A stretch of DNA of 64,000 nucleotides from Leisingera sp. ANG-M1 (GTDB lineage Bacteria; Pseudomonadota; Alphaproteobacteria; Rhodobacterales; Rhodobacteraceae), in assembly GCF_000813745.1 (NCBI RefSeq), contig NZ_JWLC01000007.1, positions 186,001-250,000 on the forward strand, written 5' to 3'. Under the pieces are notes generated by a model. The model was not told the origin of the DNA. It was given only the letters and a program-made list of their open reading frames with translations, and did not search any database. Both the position numbers and the translations under genes were made by a program. The stretch's first letter is position 1. The number at the start of each line of letters is the position of its first letter. Shown here one piece after another: positions 9,278-18,362 of this stretch.

Positions 9278-10127
9278 GACATTAGGCCGCCGCAGCCCGC
9301 CAATGCCGCAGAGATTCCGCGAATAACCGGGGAACAACAAAACCCGTTTAAAAATTGGAAAAGTAAAAGATGGCGTCCCCAGGGAACAATCTTGAGGCCG
9401 GCCTTAGCCAGACAGCCTGCCTGCGCCCGGAATGAGGAACTTCCAGCACCGGACATCACCTTGTGATCCAAGGTGCCAGAAGGGATTTTCTGCTAAAAGA
9501 CGTGTCGGGCGACACATAGTTTTTCCTTTTGGAGACTTGGCCAATTGATTTTAAAGGGAAATATTTTCAGCCGACGCAGCAGAATTACCTTTTGCGCCTC
9601 ATAGCTTTTCCACTTGGGTGAGCAGCACTTCGGGTTCCGTTGACCGTTAGGCTTACTGGCTAGCTTTCGCTGACACCGCAAATTTCGTCTAAACGGCATA
9701 GAATGCTAGCCAGTTTTCGCCTCAGGAGGCCCATGCGATGTGCCGCAAGCACCTCTTGCCGCCCCGCCAGTTCCAAGACGACAACCAAGACAGTATCTGA
9801 ATGCCTCAGGAGCTCGATCAAATGTTCGCCTGTCGGTCCATACGATCCTGCTATCCAGTTCTTGCGACAATGCTGCGCTGTTTCCTTCCCGGTATTCTGC
9901 CGCAGAAACCGCTCCTTGACCCGTTCGATGAAACGTATTGCCCGTTTTATGAAACATGTTTCCGGTCCTCTACCGCTCAAACTGAGGGCAGAATCGCAAC
10001 TCAACTGCGCAGATTTGCAAATTTGGAAAACGGAGGGCCAAGGCATTGAGTTGGTCAAACGGCGACAACAGCAGAGACAGACGCCTAATTGCCGCGGCGC
10101 AATATGTGCGCATGTCGCCTGATCCAT
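9278..10127. other. 850 bases without a convincing gene; left edge of accessory region
   Basis: Short open frames occur on both strands, the longest 180 codons on the minus strand (9660-10202), but none has a recognisable domain, a good start or a family-like composition. The stretch is AT-richer than its left neighbour. It contains the first copy of the CTATGTGTCG repeat (9502-9612) and leads into an IS3-type transposase tail. It reads like decayed mobile-element DNA. Confidence 0.6.
9502..9640 (-). repeat. Recombination-site-like repeat, copy A
   Basis: Read on the minus strand this has two direct motifs about 70 bases apart: one at 9595-9612 (TGGAAAAGCTATGAGGCG) and one at 9502-9526 (GGAAAAACTATGTGTCG running into CCCGACAC). 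The second includes the near-palindrome GTGTCG-CC-CGACAC. The same two-motif arrangement recurs at 15969-16081, with other matching blocks in between, so the two are diverged copies of one element. Confidence 0.7.
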
Positions 10128-10241
10128 GCCTGGCGCGACGACTACAATCACCACCGCCCGCATTCGAGCCTCGACGGGCTCATCCCGCGGGAGTATCACC
10201 AAGGGTCAAGAGCGGACCAAACCCTGAACAGAGCTAACTGA
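10128..10241 (+). pseudogene. IS3-family transposase (orfB) C-terminal remnant
   Basis: An open frame of 37 codons ending in TGA encodes a typical end of an IS3-type DDE transposase, containing YNHHRPHSSLDGLIPREY. The catalytic D and E residues of the core lie further upstream in intact elements and are missing here, so this is a remnant. The sequence after the stop, ending GGGGAGCACGTCA at about 10258-10270, resembles an IS3 terminal inverted repeat. No matching left end was found in the window. Confidence 0.85.
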
Positions 10242-10345
10242 AAAACGCGGGCTCTAAGGGGAGCACGTCAGAGCCCATAGCAGCCCTTGGTTAGCTCACA
10301 GTTCTCCGCATGTGCAGCATGGCGCAAGCAGCGTTTTCAAGACAT

Positions 10346-10365
10346 CCGCCTCGTTTTAGAGGCGG
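10346..10365. repeat. Perfect hairpin downstream of the Sel1 gene
   Basis: CCGCCTC (10346-10352) and GAGGCGG (10359-10365) flank the loop GTTTTA. It lies about 175 bases beyond the stop of the minus-strand Sel1-repeat gene. Termination is possible but distant, and nothing else is recognisable in 10242-10540. Confidence 0.35.
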
Positions 10366-10540
10366 CGTGACCGGACCCTCGGAACGGGAGCAGGGCGCGG
10401 GTGAATACCGGCCATGATAGATGCCCCAATGTGTTCCTCTCAGCCATCGCTCTCGCCGCACTCGTCATCTATTGGTCGTGAACCCTGACCTTAGTGGCGA
10501 AAGCGCAGGCCATCCGAGCGACAGCCTACCTTTGGCGTGT

Positions 10541-12079
10541 TTATCTGCGTTTGCGGGTTTTGAAGCCGTTGCCGCTGCTTTCGAGCTCTTCACAGCTTTG
10601 GGCGTTGCCCATGTCGCAGCCGCGCTCGAAATAGGCGAGGGCCTGATCCTTGTCTTTGGCCACACCATCACCGTCGCGCAAATGGAAGCCCATGGCGTTG
10701 CAGCCGGAAGCGTGGTTGAGCTCACAGGATTTTTCAAAGTAGCGCACGGCTGCGCTGCGATCGCGGGGGGTGCCGTCGCCCTCGCGGTGGAGCCAGGCGA
10801 GATTGTTGCAGGCCAGACCGTCGCCTGCTTCGCAGCTCTGCGTATAAAGGGCGAAAGCCTGTTTCAGATCCTGCGCTACCCCTTTGCCATGTTGTTTGGC
10901 ATTGCCGAGATTGGTGCAGGCGTAGGTATGGTTCATACTGCAGGCCTGCTGGTAATAGGCTGCAGCTGTGGCCGCATCATGTTCCACCCCATTGGCGTGT
11001 TCATAAAACAGGCCCAGATTGTAGCAGGCGGCGTCTTCGCCCATGTCGCACCCGAGTTTCGAAAAGTGATGGGCTTTCTCATAGTTGATCTCAACAATGT
11101 CGCCCTTGGCATAGGAGCCCCCGAGCAAAGAACAGCCATAACCGGAGCCGCCGTCGCAGCCGCGCTGATAATATTTCAGCGCACGAGTGGCATCGCGTGC
11201 GACGATTTCGCCGTTTTCATAGATGATCCCCGCATAGGTGCAGCCGGTGGCATCATAGCCATAGCCCCCCGCGCAGGCAGTACGGTATTTGGAGAGCCCC
11301 AGCTGTTTGTCCATCAGCGTGCCATAGCCGTATTCATACATATTGCCCAGCGATCGGCAGCTTTTCCATTGCTGGCGGTCACAGGCGTAGGCATGCAAGA
11401 GCGCGGCGCGCGGTTCATCTTTTTCGACGCCTTTGCCACCCGCAAGCAGATGCGCAAGGTTCATACAGGCAGAAGCGATGCGACCGGTGCAGGCGGTTTC
11501 AAAATGCGCAACGGCGCGGGTGTAATCTTGTGCTGTGCCATGGCCCTCTTTGAGCACTTCGGCAAAGTTGTTGCAGCCATAGAGATGCCCGGTGCCGCAG
11601 GCCTTGCCAAAAAGATCCGCTGCGCGGGGCGCGTCAGCTGCAACGTTTTTCTGGGGCAGTTGGCTCCCATCAGATTGGGTATTTTCACGCCCATGGAGCA
11701 AGATACTGCCCAGTTCATTGCAGGCCCAGCCTACGTCTGCGTCACAGCCCAGGGCGAGATAGTCCACGCCCAGGGTGTAGTTGAGATCGGTGCCTTCAGC
11801 GCGGGCAAACATATAGCCAGCATCGGCGCAGCTGGGCTGATAGCCCGCTTTACAGGCCTGGGTGTAGAGCGCCAGCGCCTTTGCATTGTCAGGCGAGACG
11901 CCGTCGCCTTCATAAAACATATGGCCGAGCTTAAAGCAGCTTTCGCTGTCACCGCCGCTGCAATTGGTGTCGAGCTGAGCGAACCGGTCAGAGTGATCCT
12001 GGGCAAAACCGGGAGCAGTGAGTAGAGAAACCGCCAGCGACGCACTGGCAGCCCAGGTGGAATTACGCGTGAAATACAT
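10541..12079 (-). CDS. Exported Sel1-repeat protein, cysteine-rich (Hcp-like)
   Basis: Protein of 512 residues with an N-terminal signal peptide (hydrophobic SLAVSLLTAPGFAQ) and then about twelve tandem Sel1-like repeats of 36-40 residues. Most repeats end in a pair such as ACKAGYQPSCADAG, where two cysteines seven residues apart could form a disulfide across each helical hairpin, as in Helicobacter cysteine-rich proteins. This implies a periplasmic or secreted alpha-solenoid scaffold. Its partner is not known. A plus-strand open frame of 534 codons over the same bases is a shadow: the Sel1 periodicity and signal peptide are on the minus strand. Confidence 0.9.
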   Translation of the reverse strand: MYFTRNSTWAASASLAVSLLTAPGFAQDHSDRFAQLDTNCSGGDSESCFKLGHMFYEGDGVSPDNAKALALYTQACKAGYQPSCADAGYMFARAEGTDLNYTLGVDYLALGCDADVGWACNELGSILLHGRENTQSDGSQLPQKNVAADAPRAADLFGKACGTGHLYGCNNFAEVLKEGHGTAQDYTRAVAHFETACTGRIASACMNLAHLLAGGKGVEKDEPRAALLHAYACDRQQWKSCRSLGNMYEYGYGTLMDKQLGLSKYRTACAGGYGYDATGCTYAGIIYENGEIVARDATRALKYYQRGCDGGSGYGCSLLGGSYAKGDIVEINYEKAHHFSKLGCDMGEDAACYNLGLFYEHANGVEHDAATAAAYYQQACSMNHTYACTNLGNAKQHGKGVAQDLKQAFALYTQSCEAGDGLACNNLAWLHREGDGTPRDRSAAVRYFEKSCELNHASGCNAMGFHLRDGDGVAKDKDQALAYFERGCDMGNAQSCEELESSGNGFKTRKRR

Positions 12080-12196
12080 AGAAAGTCCTTTGAAACAGCA
12101 GCTGCAAACACATCTTGCAGTGCTTCACATGATAAATTTTTAATAAGCGTTTAAGGCGAGGATGTGGAGGGGTGCTGTGCTTATTAGGGTGCTGCT

Positions 12197-12517
12197 TTAT
12201 TCGCCAGCCTCGGCCGCGTTGATCCGGGAGAGGAGCTCACCACAGCGTTTGGTTTGATACTCTGACCCGTCAACAAAAGACGCACGCGCGCGCATCACAC
12301 GTCCTGGTGCTTCATCCAGCAGGGCGAAATCGGAGTCGAGCTGATGACGCTCTAATGCTAGGGGTAGTTCCAATGGCGTCAGGAGCCCAAAGCGGTCATT
12401 GGCCACCAGGATGCCTCTTTGCGGGCGGCAAGCCCTTTCTCCAGGGCACCGGAATTCTTCGGCGACCTGAAGAAAGGGAAGAGCGCTGGATTTTCCTTTG
12501 AACCCTTGGGGGGCCAA
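12197..12517 (-). CDS. Hypothetical protein of 106 residues, doubtful
   Basis: This open frame starts just after the stop of the FG-GAP/RTX gene on the same strand and ends 118 bases before the Sel1 gene start. The product is hydrophilic, with no signal peptide and no recognised motif. The best argument for reality is its position in a run of three minus-strand frames. It may be a remnant or chance frame. Confidence 0.25.
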   Translation of the reverse strand: MAPQGFKGKSSALPFLQVAEEFRCPGERACRPQRGILVANDRFGLLTPLELPLALERHQLDSDFALLDEAPGRVMRARASFVDGSEYQTKRCGELLSRINAAEAGE

Positions 12518-12519
12518 AT

Positions 12520-14901
12520 TCAGAAAAGGAAATCCGAAGAGCTCAGATCCGAAAGACTGGTGTTTACAAGCTCCAAGGTGTTTCCTCTTGCATCCTCGAT
12601 CAGAACAGAGCTGCCGTCCTGTGAAATGTGATTTCTGCTCAGGTCGTTATAGGAACGAATACCTCTGGCGGAACTCAGGTCGATTACGTCCCGGCCACCA
12701 AAATCCAGGACCCTGTCATCGCCGCGTGAGAATATGAAGTGATCAGCGCCGCGGCCGCCTTGCAGGATATCATTACCAGACCCGCCGTCCAAAGTGTCTC
12801 TGCCGCCGCCGCCAATCAGGCGGTCATTCCCAGAACTCCCGGACAAATCATCATTGCCGCCGTTACCCTGAAGCCGGTCATTGCCGCGGCCTCCGTTTAC
12901 TTGGTCGTTTCCGGATCCGCCTGAAAGTGTATCTCTGCCACTATTCCCTGAGAGCCTGTCACTTCCGGTACCGCCCAGCAAAAGGTCATTGCCACCGCCG
13001 CCTTCCAGAGTGTCGCGGTTCTGCTGCCCCCTCAAAACGTCATTGCCACGACCACCCTCCAGAGCGTCGCTGCCCCGGTCGCCGCTGATTGTATCGTTGC
13101 CGCCTTTGCCGATAAGCGTGTCGGCACCGCTGCGGCCGGTCATCTGATCGGCTGAACGGCTTCCCATCATGTTCAAAGCAATTGTGTCATCAAGGATAAG
13201 GCCCAAGTCGATTATTCCGTCCTGGGTTCCGTCCAGGGCATCGGCTTCATCCAGCTCTGCACCCGACAGCACATACGCGCCGCCTCTATTTTCAAAAGCG
13301 ACGGCCTGCAGCTGCGGGGCGCCGATCAGGAAGTCCCCGAAACCATCACTGTCGATATTCCCTGCCATGGAGACTGACAGGCCCAACTGGTCATCGCTCC
13401 CCAGCGCAGGGCCATCAAAGCGATAGCTGCCCGCGGTACCGGGTACGTTGGACATTAGAATATCCCCGTCCGCGCTGCCATCAGCGGCATCAGCCAGCCG
13501 GAGCGCTGCACCGGTCACCAGATAGGTGCTGTTCCCTCCGTTCGCTGCTGAAAAGGGAGCGGAGATCAGGAAGTCGCCCAGCCCGTCGCCATCCCAGTCC
13601 CCTGCCGAGGCCACATCGGTCCCGAGCCTTGCACCCGGCGCATCGCCCAGCAACCGGTAAACAGCCGGCGCATCACTGACTTCCAGCCCGGCAATCATAG
13701 ACAGATCAATGGAATTATCGTCAACGCCGTCCGCCCGGTCAGCGGTTAGCAGTCCCTTGGATGTTATGAGGTAAACCGCGCCGCCGTTGGCCGATCCGGC
13801 CTCAGAGTCCGTGGCTGAAATCAGCAGATCATTCAGGCCATCGCCATCAATATCGCCTGCCGTACCCAGACCGCGGCCGAGGCCGTCTTCGAGCGGTGTG
13901 TCCACTCCAATGAAACGGTAGCTGCCACCAGCCCCGTCCAGAAATTCGGCATCAATCCGCCCGTCATTGTTGGTGTCAGCCGCACCCAGGGCAGTAGCCG
14001 TCACCAGATAGGCAACACCAGCCCCGCCGCTGTGGGTTTCACCGCTAACCAGAAACTGCGGCGTATCGGCGGCGCTGTCCAGGACTTCACCGACTGACAC
14101 GACATTCGTGCCCAACCCGTCGCCGGACAGCTCGCCATCCACCAGGGTTGTGCCGTTAATGAAGCTCGGTCGCGGAGCGTCATCCGTCATCGTGATTTCG
14201 CCATCCACGGTGCCATCCAGAGCATCCAGGCGGTCCAGATCATCACCGGAGACAATCCAGAAACCGCCACGGTCCGGCTCAATCGTTCCGTCCGCGCCGG
14301 GCGTTCCGATCAGAAGGCCTTCTGCTGGGCCAATTTGGTCGAAGCTGGCAGGAAGGCGGCCAATACTGCTGCCGAACAGCAAGTTGGCTTCGTTGTTTCC
14401 ATAAAGTGTATAGGAGGCCTGAGATGTATCGATCCGGCCGTCGATATCGCCATCGGCTGCGTCAGCCGCTGCAAGTTCATCTCCTAAAAAGATGTAAACC
14501 GCGCCGGCATTGGTGGCAGAGGTATCGTCAAAGCTAGCGCCGATAATGACGTCGTCGCGCCCATCGCCATCAACGTCGGCAAAGGCAACGGTTTCGCCAA
14601 AGCCGGTGTCGCTCTCTGCACCATGACTGAAATGGTAGGCGTTTGTGCCGACAAGCCGAGCGATGTCCAGTTGGTTGTCCCGGCTTCCGTCAGCGCCGTC
14701 GGCGGCTGCGAGATCTCCCGTGGTGAGCAGGAAGACCCCTGCATTCTGGGCTTGGCCGAAGTCCGTTTCCGGTCCGCCGATCAGCATTTCTGAGATACCG
14801 TCTGCGTTGGTGTCGCCTAGTGCAACCGAGGTTCCAAATTCCTCGGCTGAACCACCACGTGCGGCTGCATCTTCGCCAAGCAAAACAAAGGACTTAATCA
14901 T
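12520..14901 (-). CDS. FG-GAP beta-propeller protein with RTX calcium-binding repeats
   Basis: Protein of 793 residues. Residues about 1-570 have at least six integrin-alpha-like FG-GAP repeats, with the calcium loops visible as DxDGDGxxD variants (DVDGDGRDD, DIDGDGLND, DWDGDGLGD, DSDGFGD). Residues about 575-730 hold roughly fourteen RTX nonapeptides (GGxGNDxLx). The tail ends in SSSDFLF, typical of type I secretion substrates. There is no N-terminal signal peptide, in keeping with ABC-type export. It is probably a secreted or surface adhesin-like protein. No type I transporter genes lie nearby, so it would use one encoded elsewhere. Confidence 0.92.
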   Translation of the reverse strand: MIKSFVLLGEDAAARGGSAEEFGTSVALGDTNADGISEMLIGGPETDFGQAQNAGVFLLTTGDLAAADGADGSRDNQLDIARLVGTNAYHFSHGAESDTGFGETVAFADVDGDGRDDVIIGASFDDTSATNAGAVYIFLGDELAAADAADGDIDGRIDTSQASYTLYGNNEANLLFGSSIGRLPASFDQIGPAEGLLIGTPGADGTIEPDRGGFWIVSGDDLDRLDALDGTVDGEITMTDDAPRPSFINGTTLVDGELSGDGLGTNVVSVGEVLDSAADTPQFLVSGETHSGGAGVAYLVTATALGAADTNNDGRIDAEFLDGAGGSYRFIGVDTPLEDGLGRGLGTAGDIDGDGLNDLLISATDSEAGSANGGAVYLITSKGLLTADRADGVDDNSIDLSMIAGLEVSDAPAVYRLLGDAPGARLGTDVASAGDWDGDGLGDFLISAPFSAANGGNSTYLVTGAALRLADAADGSADGDILMSNVPGTAGSYRFDGPALGSDDQLGLSVSMAGNIDSDGFGDFLIGAPQLQAVAFENRGGAYVLSGAELDEADALDGTQDGIIDLGLILDDTIALNMMGSRSADQMTGRSGADTLIGKGGNDTISGDRGSDALEGGRGNDVLRGQQNRDTLEGGGGNDLLLGGTGSDRLSGNSGRDTLSGGSGNDQVNGGRGNDRLQGNGGNDDLSGSSGNDRLIGGGGRDTLDGGSGNDILQGGRGADHFIFSRGDDRVLDFGGRDVIDLSSARGIRSYNDLSRNHISQDGSSVLIEDARGNTLELVNTSLSDLSSSDFLF

Positions 14902-16253
14902 ACTCTTTTTCTTTCGTTACTCATTAGGACTAAAGGATTGAATGCCTTGTGAGAGCGAGCCAAAATGGCCCTGCACCGCACAATGACGGAAAGGGCCCTT
15001 AGCGGCTGCCACATGTTGCTTGCGGTAACGCCAAGCAAGCATTCTGTCTCATTGGGCCGGACGAACTAGTGTTAGGTCCGAAATCAAAAAATGGGTGTGG
15101 GTCTCAAATCGATCGGAACTCCCCAGAACTTTGCATTCCGAAAATCTAGCAAATGGCCAGTTGTGCTTTCTATCCCTTTTTGTGAATTGCCGCATGAAAG
15201 CCCGCCCAATGCGGTAACAAGTGCGTGACCCCTTTGCTTAGAGGGGGCCTCGACGATCTATTCCCGTACCGCAGCCTGAGCTGAGGGAGCGGGTATGCGA
15301 GACCGGGAAAGCGGATTTTGAAAGGAGTACCCGCTACTTTTCGGACGTAGGGGTTTGCAGTTGCAGCGAATGTCCGCAAGGTTCCGGACGGAGCATCGTT
15401 CGGTTTGAAATTCTGCATTTGATTGCGAATGGCCGCTCTGGAGAAGCTGCACTGCGGCGGCGGAAACCCTGACCAAGGGCAGCTCTGAGCCGTCCACACC
15501 GAACGGCCCAAGTGAGCCAATTTCAACAGCTGCAGCTATTGTCAGTGCGTCTGCAAATTCGTCGTAGAAAATTGCGCCAGCGCGCTGCCCCCATTGTGTG
15601 AATCCGCATTTCCAATTTTAGATGCCTACAACCGATAGCAGCCACCTACGCCACTGCTTTTTTATTTTGAGAACCAACGGGATTTTGACAAGCCAACCGC
15701 CCCTGGCCGTAAGGGTGAGTGCACTGCCCTCCCCCTCGGGCACCCCAATTAGATAAGGACGTTTCCTAGGCTGCGCCTGCGGGCCGCACCAACCCTGTCG
15801 AATAGTAATGCCTCGACCTCTCCCCCGTTCGCCGCGTGGCAGATCAGCTGGAACAGGCGCCTTCGGCGTCTGGCTTGCACTTCAGCCGCCAGCGTATAGA
15901 ACCGAAAGGACGGGGAATGGAACGACTGTGGGTGCCAAATGGCAAAACTATGCGTCGATCAACAAGAAGTGTCGGGCGACACATAGTATTTCCATCTAGG
16001 ATCCGCCAAGTCATTGATTGCAAACCAAAGGGGTTCTCTCGATCGCACCAGTCTTTCCTTTTACGACTCATAGGTTTTCCATTGGCGGAAGCAGAATTTC
16101 ATGCCGTGCGCGGCGAAATCGGACTTTAACCGACTTTGATCAATGCTGCATCTCACTCGAACGTCAGCTATAGGCAGGGAACGCTGATCGCCGAGTTCAC
16201 CCCACAAGCTAGACGAGTGGGGTTGTAAGCGCCTGTAAAACTTCACCGGAGAC
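14902..16253. other. 1.35 kb without a convincing gene
   Basis: Only short overlapping frames are present (at most 118 codons), and none has a recognisable domain. The stretch looks like a patchwork of decayed fragments. Near its right end lies the second repeat copy (15940-16081). The FG-GAP/RTX gene starts at its left end, so its promoter should lie within the first 150 bases, but I could not point to a clear -35/-10 pair. Confidence 0.55.
15940..16081. repeat. Recombination-site-like repeat, copy B with inverted partner
   Basis: A left arm at 15940-15964 (TGGCAAAACTATGCGTCG and seven more bases) faces an inverted right arm at 15969-15994, whose minus-strand reading is TGGAAATACTATGTGTCG followed by CCCGACAC. 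The arms are separated by about five bases, like a pair of recombinase-binding sites around a short core. A further motif (TGGAAAACCTATGAGTCG, minus strand) lies at 16064-16081. The right part matches copy A at 9502-9640 in order and spacing. Confidence 0.72.
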
Positions 16254-17066
16254 ATGATGATTTACTACGACAAATTCGAAACGTGGGGCGGGTCTTTCGG
16301 CGACCTAGTCGTTGATCTGGTGGGAAAGGAAGTGGTTGATAACCTCGCTGCGTCGACCTTCGAATATATTGAAGATGCGGGCGATTACGTGGTCAGCCAT
16401 ACGGATGTCATATCAATTTAAGACGCAATTCAAAGCTGGCTCCAGGCACGTGATTTTTGCGTCTTCCATGGAACTAGACTGTTGCCCGAGGAAATTCTCT
16501 CTGTGCAGCAGGAAGGCCTACGCCCCTTGATTGCCGGTGACCGCGAAAAACGCCTTAGAGAAATCCTTGAGCGCCATTCCAATTGGAATTCTATAAAAAA
16601 CAAACTTTGTGAAATACTTGAAAATGTTGGCCCAAAGGAAAAGCAGGGCCGAAGGGAAGGGCAAGTCCATTTTAGCCTTTCCAGATCAGGGTTGGTGAAT
16701 GGATTCGACCATTATTTGACGCATGGGTCAGAGTTTGATCAGCATGTTGTGCGGCTGCTATTTGGTGACCAGTCAGGCCTCCAGTTGCTCAACTCTGAGA
16801 CCGTTCCCTTCCTTGTTCATGTCTGCTTCAGCGGCGAAGAGCTCATTCAAGGCGCTCATCCGCACTTCAGCTATTCCGACATCTTGGGCATGGGCGAAAT
16901 ACCTGGGATTGCACGAACCTTCCTTAACCCCTGGGCATTCAAAGCGGCAAATCCTAGCTTTGATATCGAAAAGCTGCGAACCGACTGTTGTATGACGCAA
17001 CGGGTCGCAATCCTGCCCGAACGAATCTCAAATATCGAAACGCTTAGCGACTTGGCCAGAAACTAA
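16254..17066 (+). pseudogene. Hypothetical gene interrupted by one in-frame TAA
   Basis: From the ATG at 16254, preceded by CCGGAG, 55 codons run to a TAA at 16419-16421. The same frame then continues without a shift for 214 more codons to 17066. Joined, this would be a protein of about 270 residues. The part just after the stop includes VFHGTRLLPEEILSVQQEGL, a pattern I associate with small families in which HGTRL is followed by a helix; I cannot name the family. Continuity of frame and composition across the TAA suggests a recent nonsense mutation. If the second part is expressed alone it would need the weak TTG at 16482 or another start. Confidence 0.6.
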
Positions 17067-17355
17067 GTGTAGGGAAAAAACACTTTGGTTATCTGCTGCT
17101 AGCCTAAGTCAACCGATCCTGGGTTGCCGTCCGAAATCTCGAAGCAGACTTTTACGCGGTTAAGCCATGGCCCCTTGTATCTGTGCCGGGGTCTAGCCAT
17201 ATTGAAACCGTGCCGCGCATGGCCATTCCGGTCCGGGTTTCCCATGAAGAACATGCGCACAGATGATCGCAACAAGGCATCCTCACCCAGGGTCTTCGTG
17301 GCGGCAATGGACCGAGCCCTCGATCTCGATGACCCTTTTGGGAAACGAAATAGCC

Positions 17356-18228
17356 ATGTCTGATCAAAAATCTGATCAAAAATCTGATCAAAAATTCGGC
17401 CTCCCGGCCACCACCGACGTTGCCAAAGCCCAGGCCAAGCGCCTGCGGACTGCCCTCGCCCCGGACTACAAGGTCGGGCATAGTCAAGCACTCGAACTCA
17501 TCGCCCGGGTACATGGAGAAACCAGCTGGGGGCGTTTGAACTCGCTTATCAGCACCTCCGAGCCGGTTCCCCCAAAGCGAGAGGAAACTCCTCAAAGCGC
17601 ACCAGCCACCAGACCGCCATCTCCCTCCGGAAAGATGCTCGAACAACGCACCATTAGGGCGCTGTTGAGCGGCCTCGAGAAGGCCCGAGACACCGCACCT
17701 ACCGGAAAAACCCGGGCCAAAACTGCCGAGCTTTTGAAGCAGGAAATTATTCTCCCGATCTCCCTTGAGGGCTGGCTAGACACGCTGGACCCTAATCTAG
17801 GTGGAATGGTTTTTGACATAGGGGCGGACACAATCACAGAGCTATCCGGTGCGGCGGAGATTGCGCGGTATCACCGACCGAAGGCCACCGACACGACCAC
17901 TTATGCTACCACGGGACTACGCCCTGCTGGGTTTGCCGCAGTACTAGTCTGGCTCGAACGTCTCGGCTTCGACACACACCCGGAGGTGTTTTATGAAGAC
18001 TTCCTCCCCAAAATTAGGCGCGCCAAGCTCCTAGACGGGGATGAGCTGACCTGTCTCTGGCACGCTCGTGAACGCAAGAAATTCAAGACATTCGAAACTT
18101 TTAACGGTGGCGTCGTTGTAGAGGATCCTGAGTACGTGTCCTTTACCGGCCGGACCGGGCTAAACATCCGTGCGACACGGAGCAAGGATCCGCTGGGACC
18201 GATCCAGTCCCTGAGCATCTTTCGTTGA
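17356..18228 (+). CDS. Hypothetical protein with an N-terminal SHSQALELIA-type domain
   Basis: Protein of 290 residues from the ATG at 17356; an earlier in-frame start at 17263 would add 31 residues with no better support. After a short DQKS repeat, residues about 20-70 (AKAQAKRLRTALAP, then GHSQALELIARVHGETSWGRL) resemble a short helical domain found in many accessory-region proteins and sometimes annotated as glyoxalase-superfamily associated. The rest has no recognisable domain. A terminator follows its stop. The convergent gene at 18363-19247 begins with a similar motif, so the two may be related in function. Confidence 0.7.
   Translation: MSDQKSDQKSDQKFGLPATTDVAKAQAKRLRTALAPDYKVGHSQALELIARVHGETSWGRLNSLISTSEPVPPKREETPQSAPATRPPSPSGKMLEQRTIRALLSGLEKARDTAPTGKTRAKTAELLKQEIILPISLEGWLDTLDPNLGGMVFDIGADTITELSGAAEIARYHRPKATDTTTYATTGLRPAGFAAVLVWLERLGFDTHPEVFYEDFLPKIRRAKLLDGDELTCLWHARERKKFKTFETFNGGVVVEDPEYVSFTGRTGLNIRATRSKDPLGPIQSLSIFR
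17359..17394 (+). repeat. Three tandem copies of a 12-base repeat
   Basis: TCTGATCAAAAA occurs three times in perfect tandem at the start of the coding sequence, giving a repeated SDQK peptide. The length is a multiple of three, so copy-number change would not shift the frame. Each unit contains the palindrome TGATCA. Confidence 0.9.
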
Positions 18229-18295
18229 GCGATAAGAGGCCCGCCTTTTTGTCATAAGGCAGGGGCAAATTCTCTTGATCTTGAACGACAATGAA

Positions 18296-18320
18296 CCCGC
18301 CCTTTTGGGGCGGGCCTTTT
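18296..18320 (+). terminator. Rho-independent terminator
   Basis: The stem CCCGCCC (18296-18302) and GGGCGGG (18308-18314), with loop TTTTG, is followed by CCTTTTG. It lies 68 bases after the stop of the 17356 gene and between two convergent genes. Confidence 0.8.
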
Positions 18321-18362
18321 GTTACTAGAGCGTCTTTTGCATGTAGAAGGCGCTGAGTGCCA

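Noticed and set aside
9660-10202. 180-codon minus-strand frame in the left accessory edge
   Set aside because: No recognisable motif, poor composition, and it overlaps the plus-strand transposase remnant.
10421-12025. 534-codon open frame on the plus strand
   Set aside because: It is the shadow of the minus-strand Sel1 gene; the 36-40 residue periodicity and signal peptide are on the minus strand.
17359-17394. Three 12-base repeats as a CRISPR or iteron array
   Set aside because: No spacers, in coding frame, and no replication gene nearby; a small coding tandem repeat explains it.
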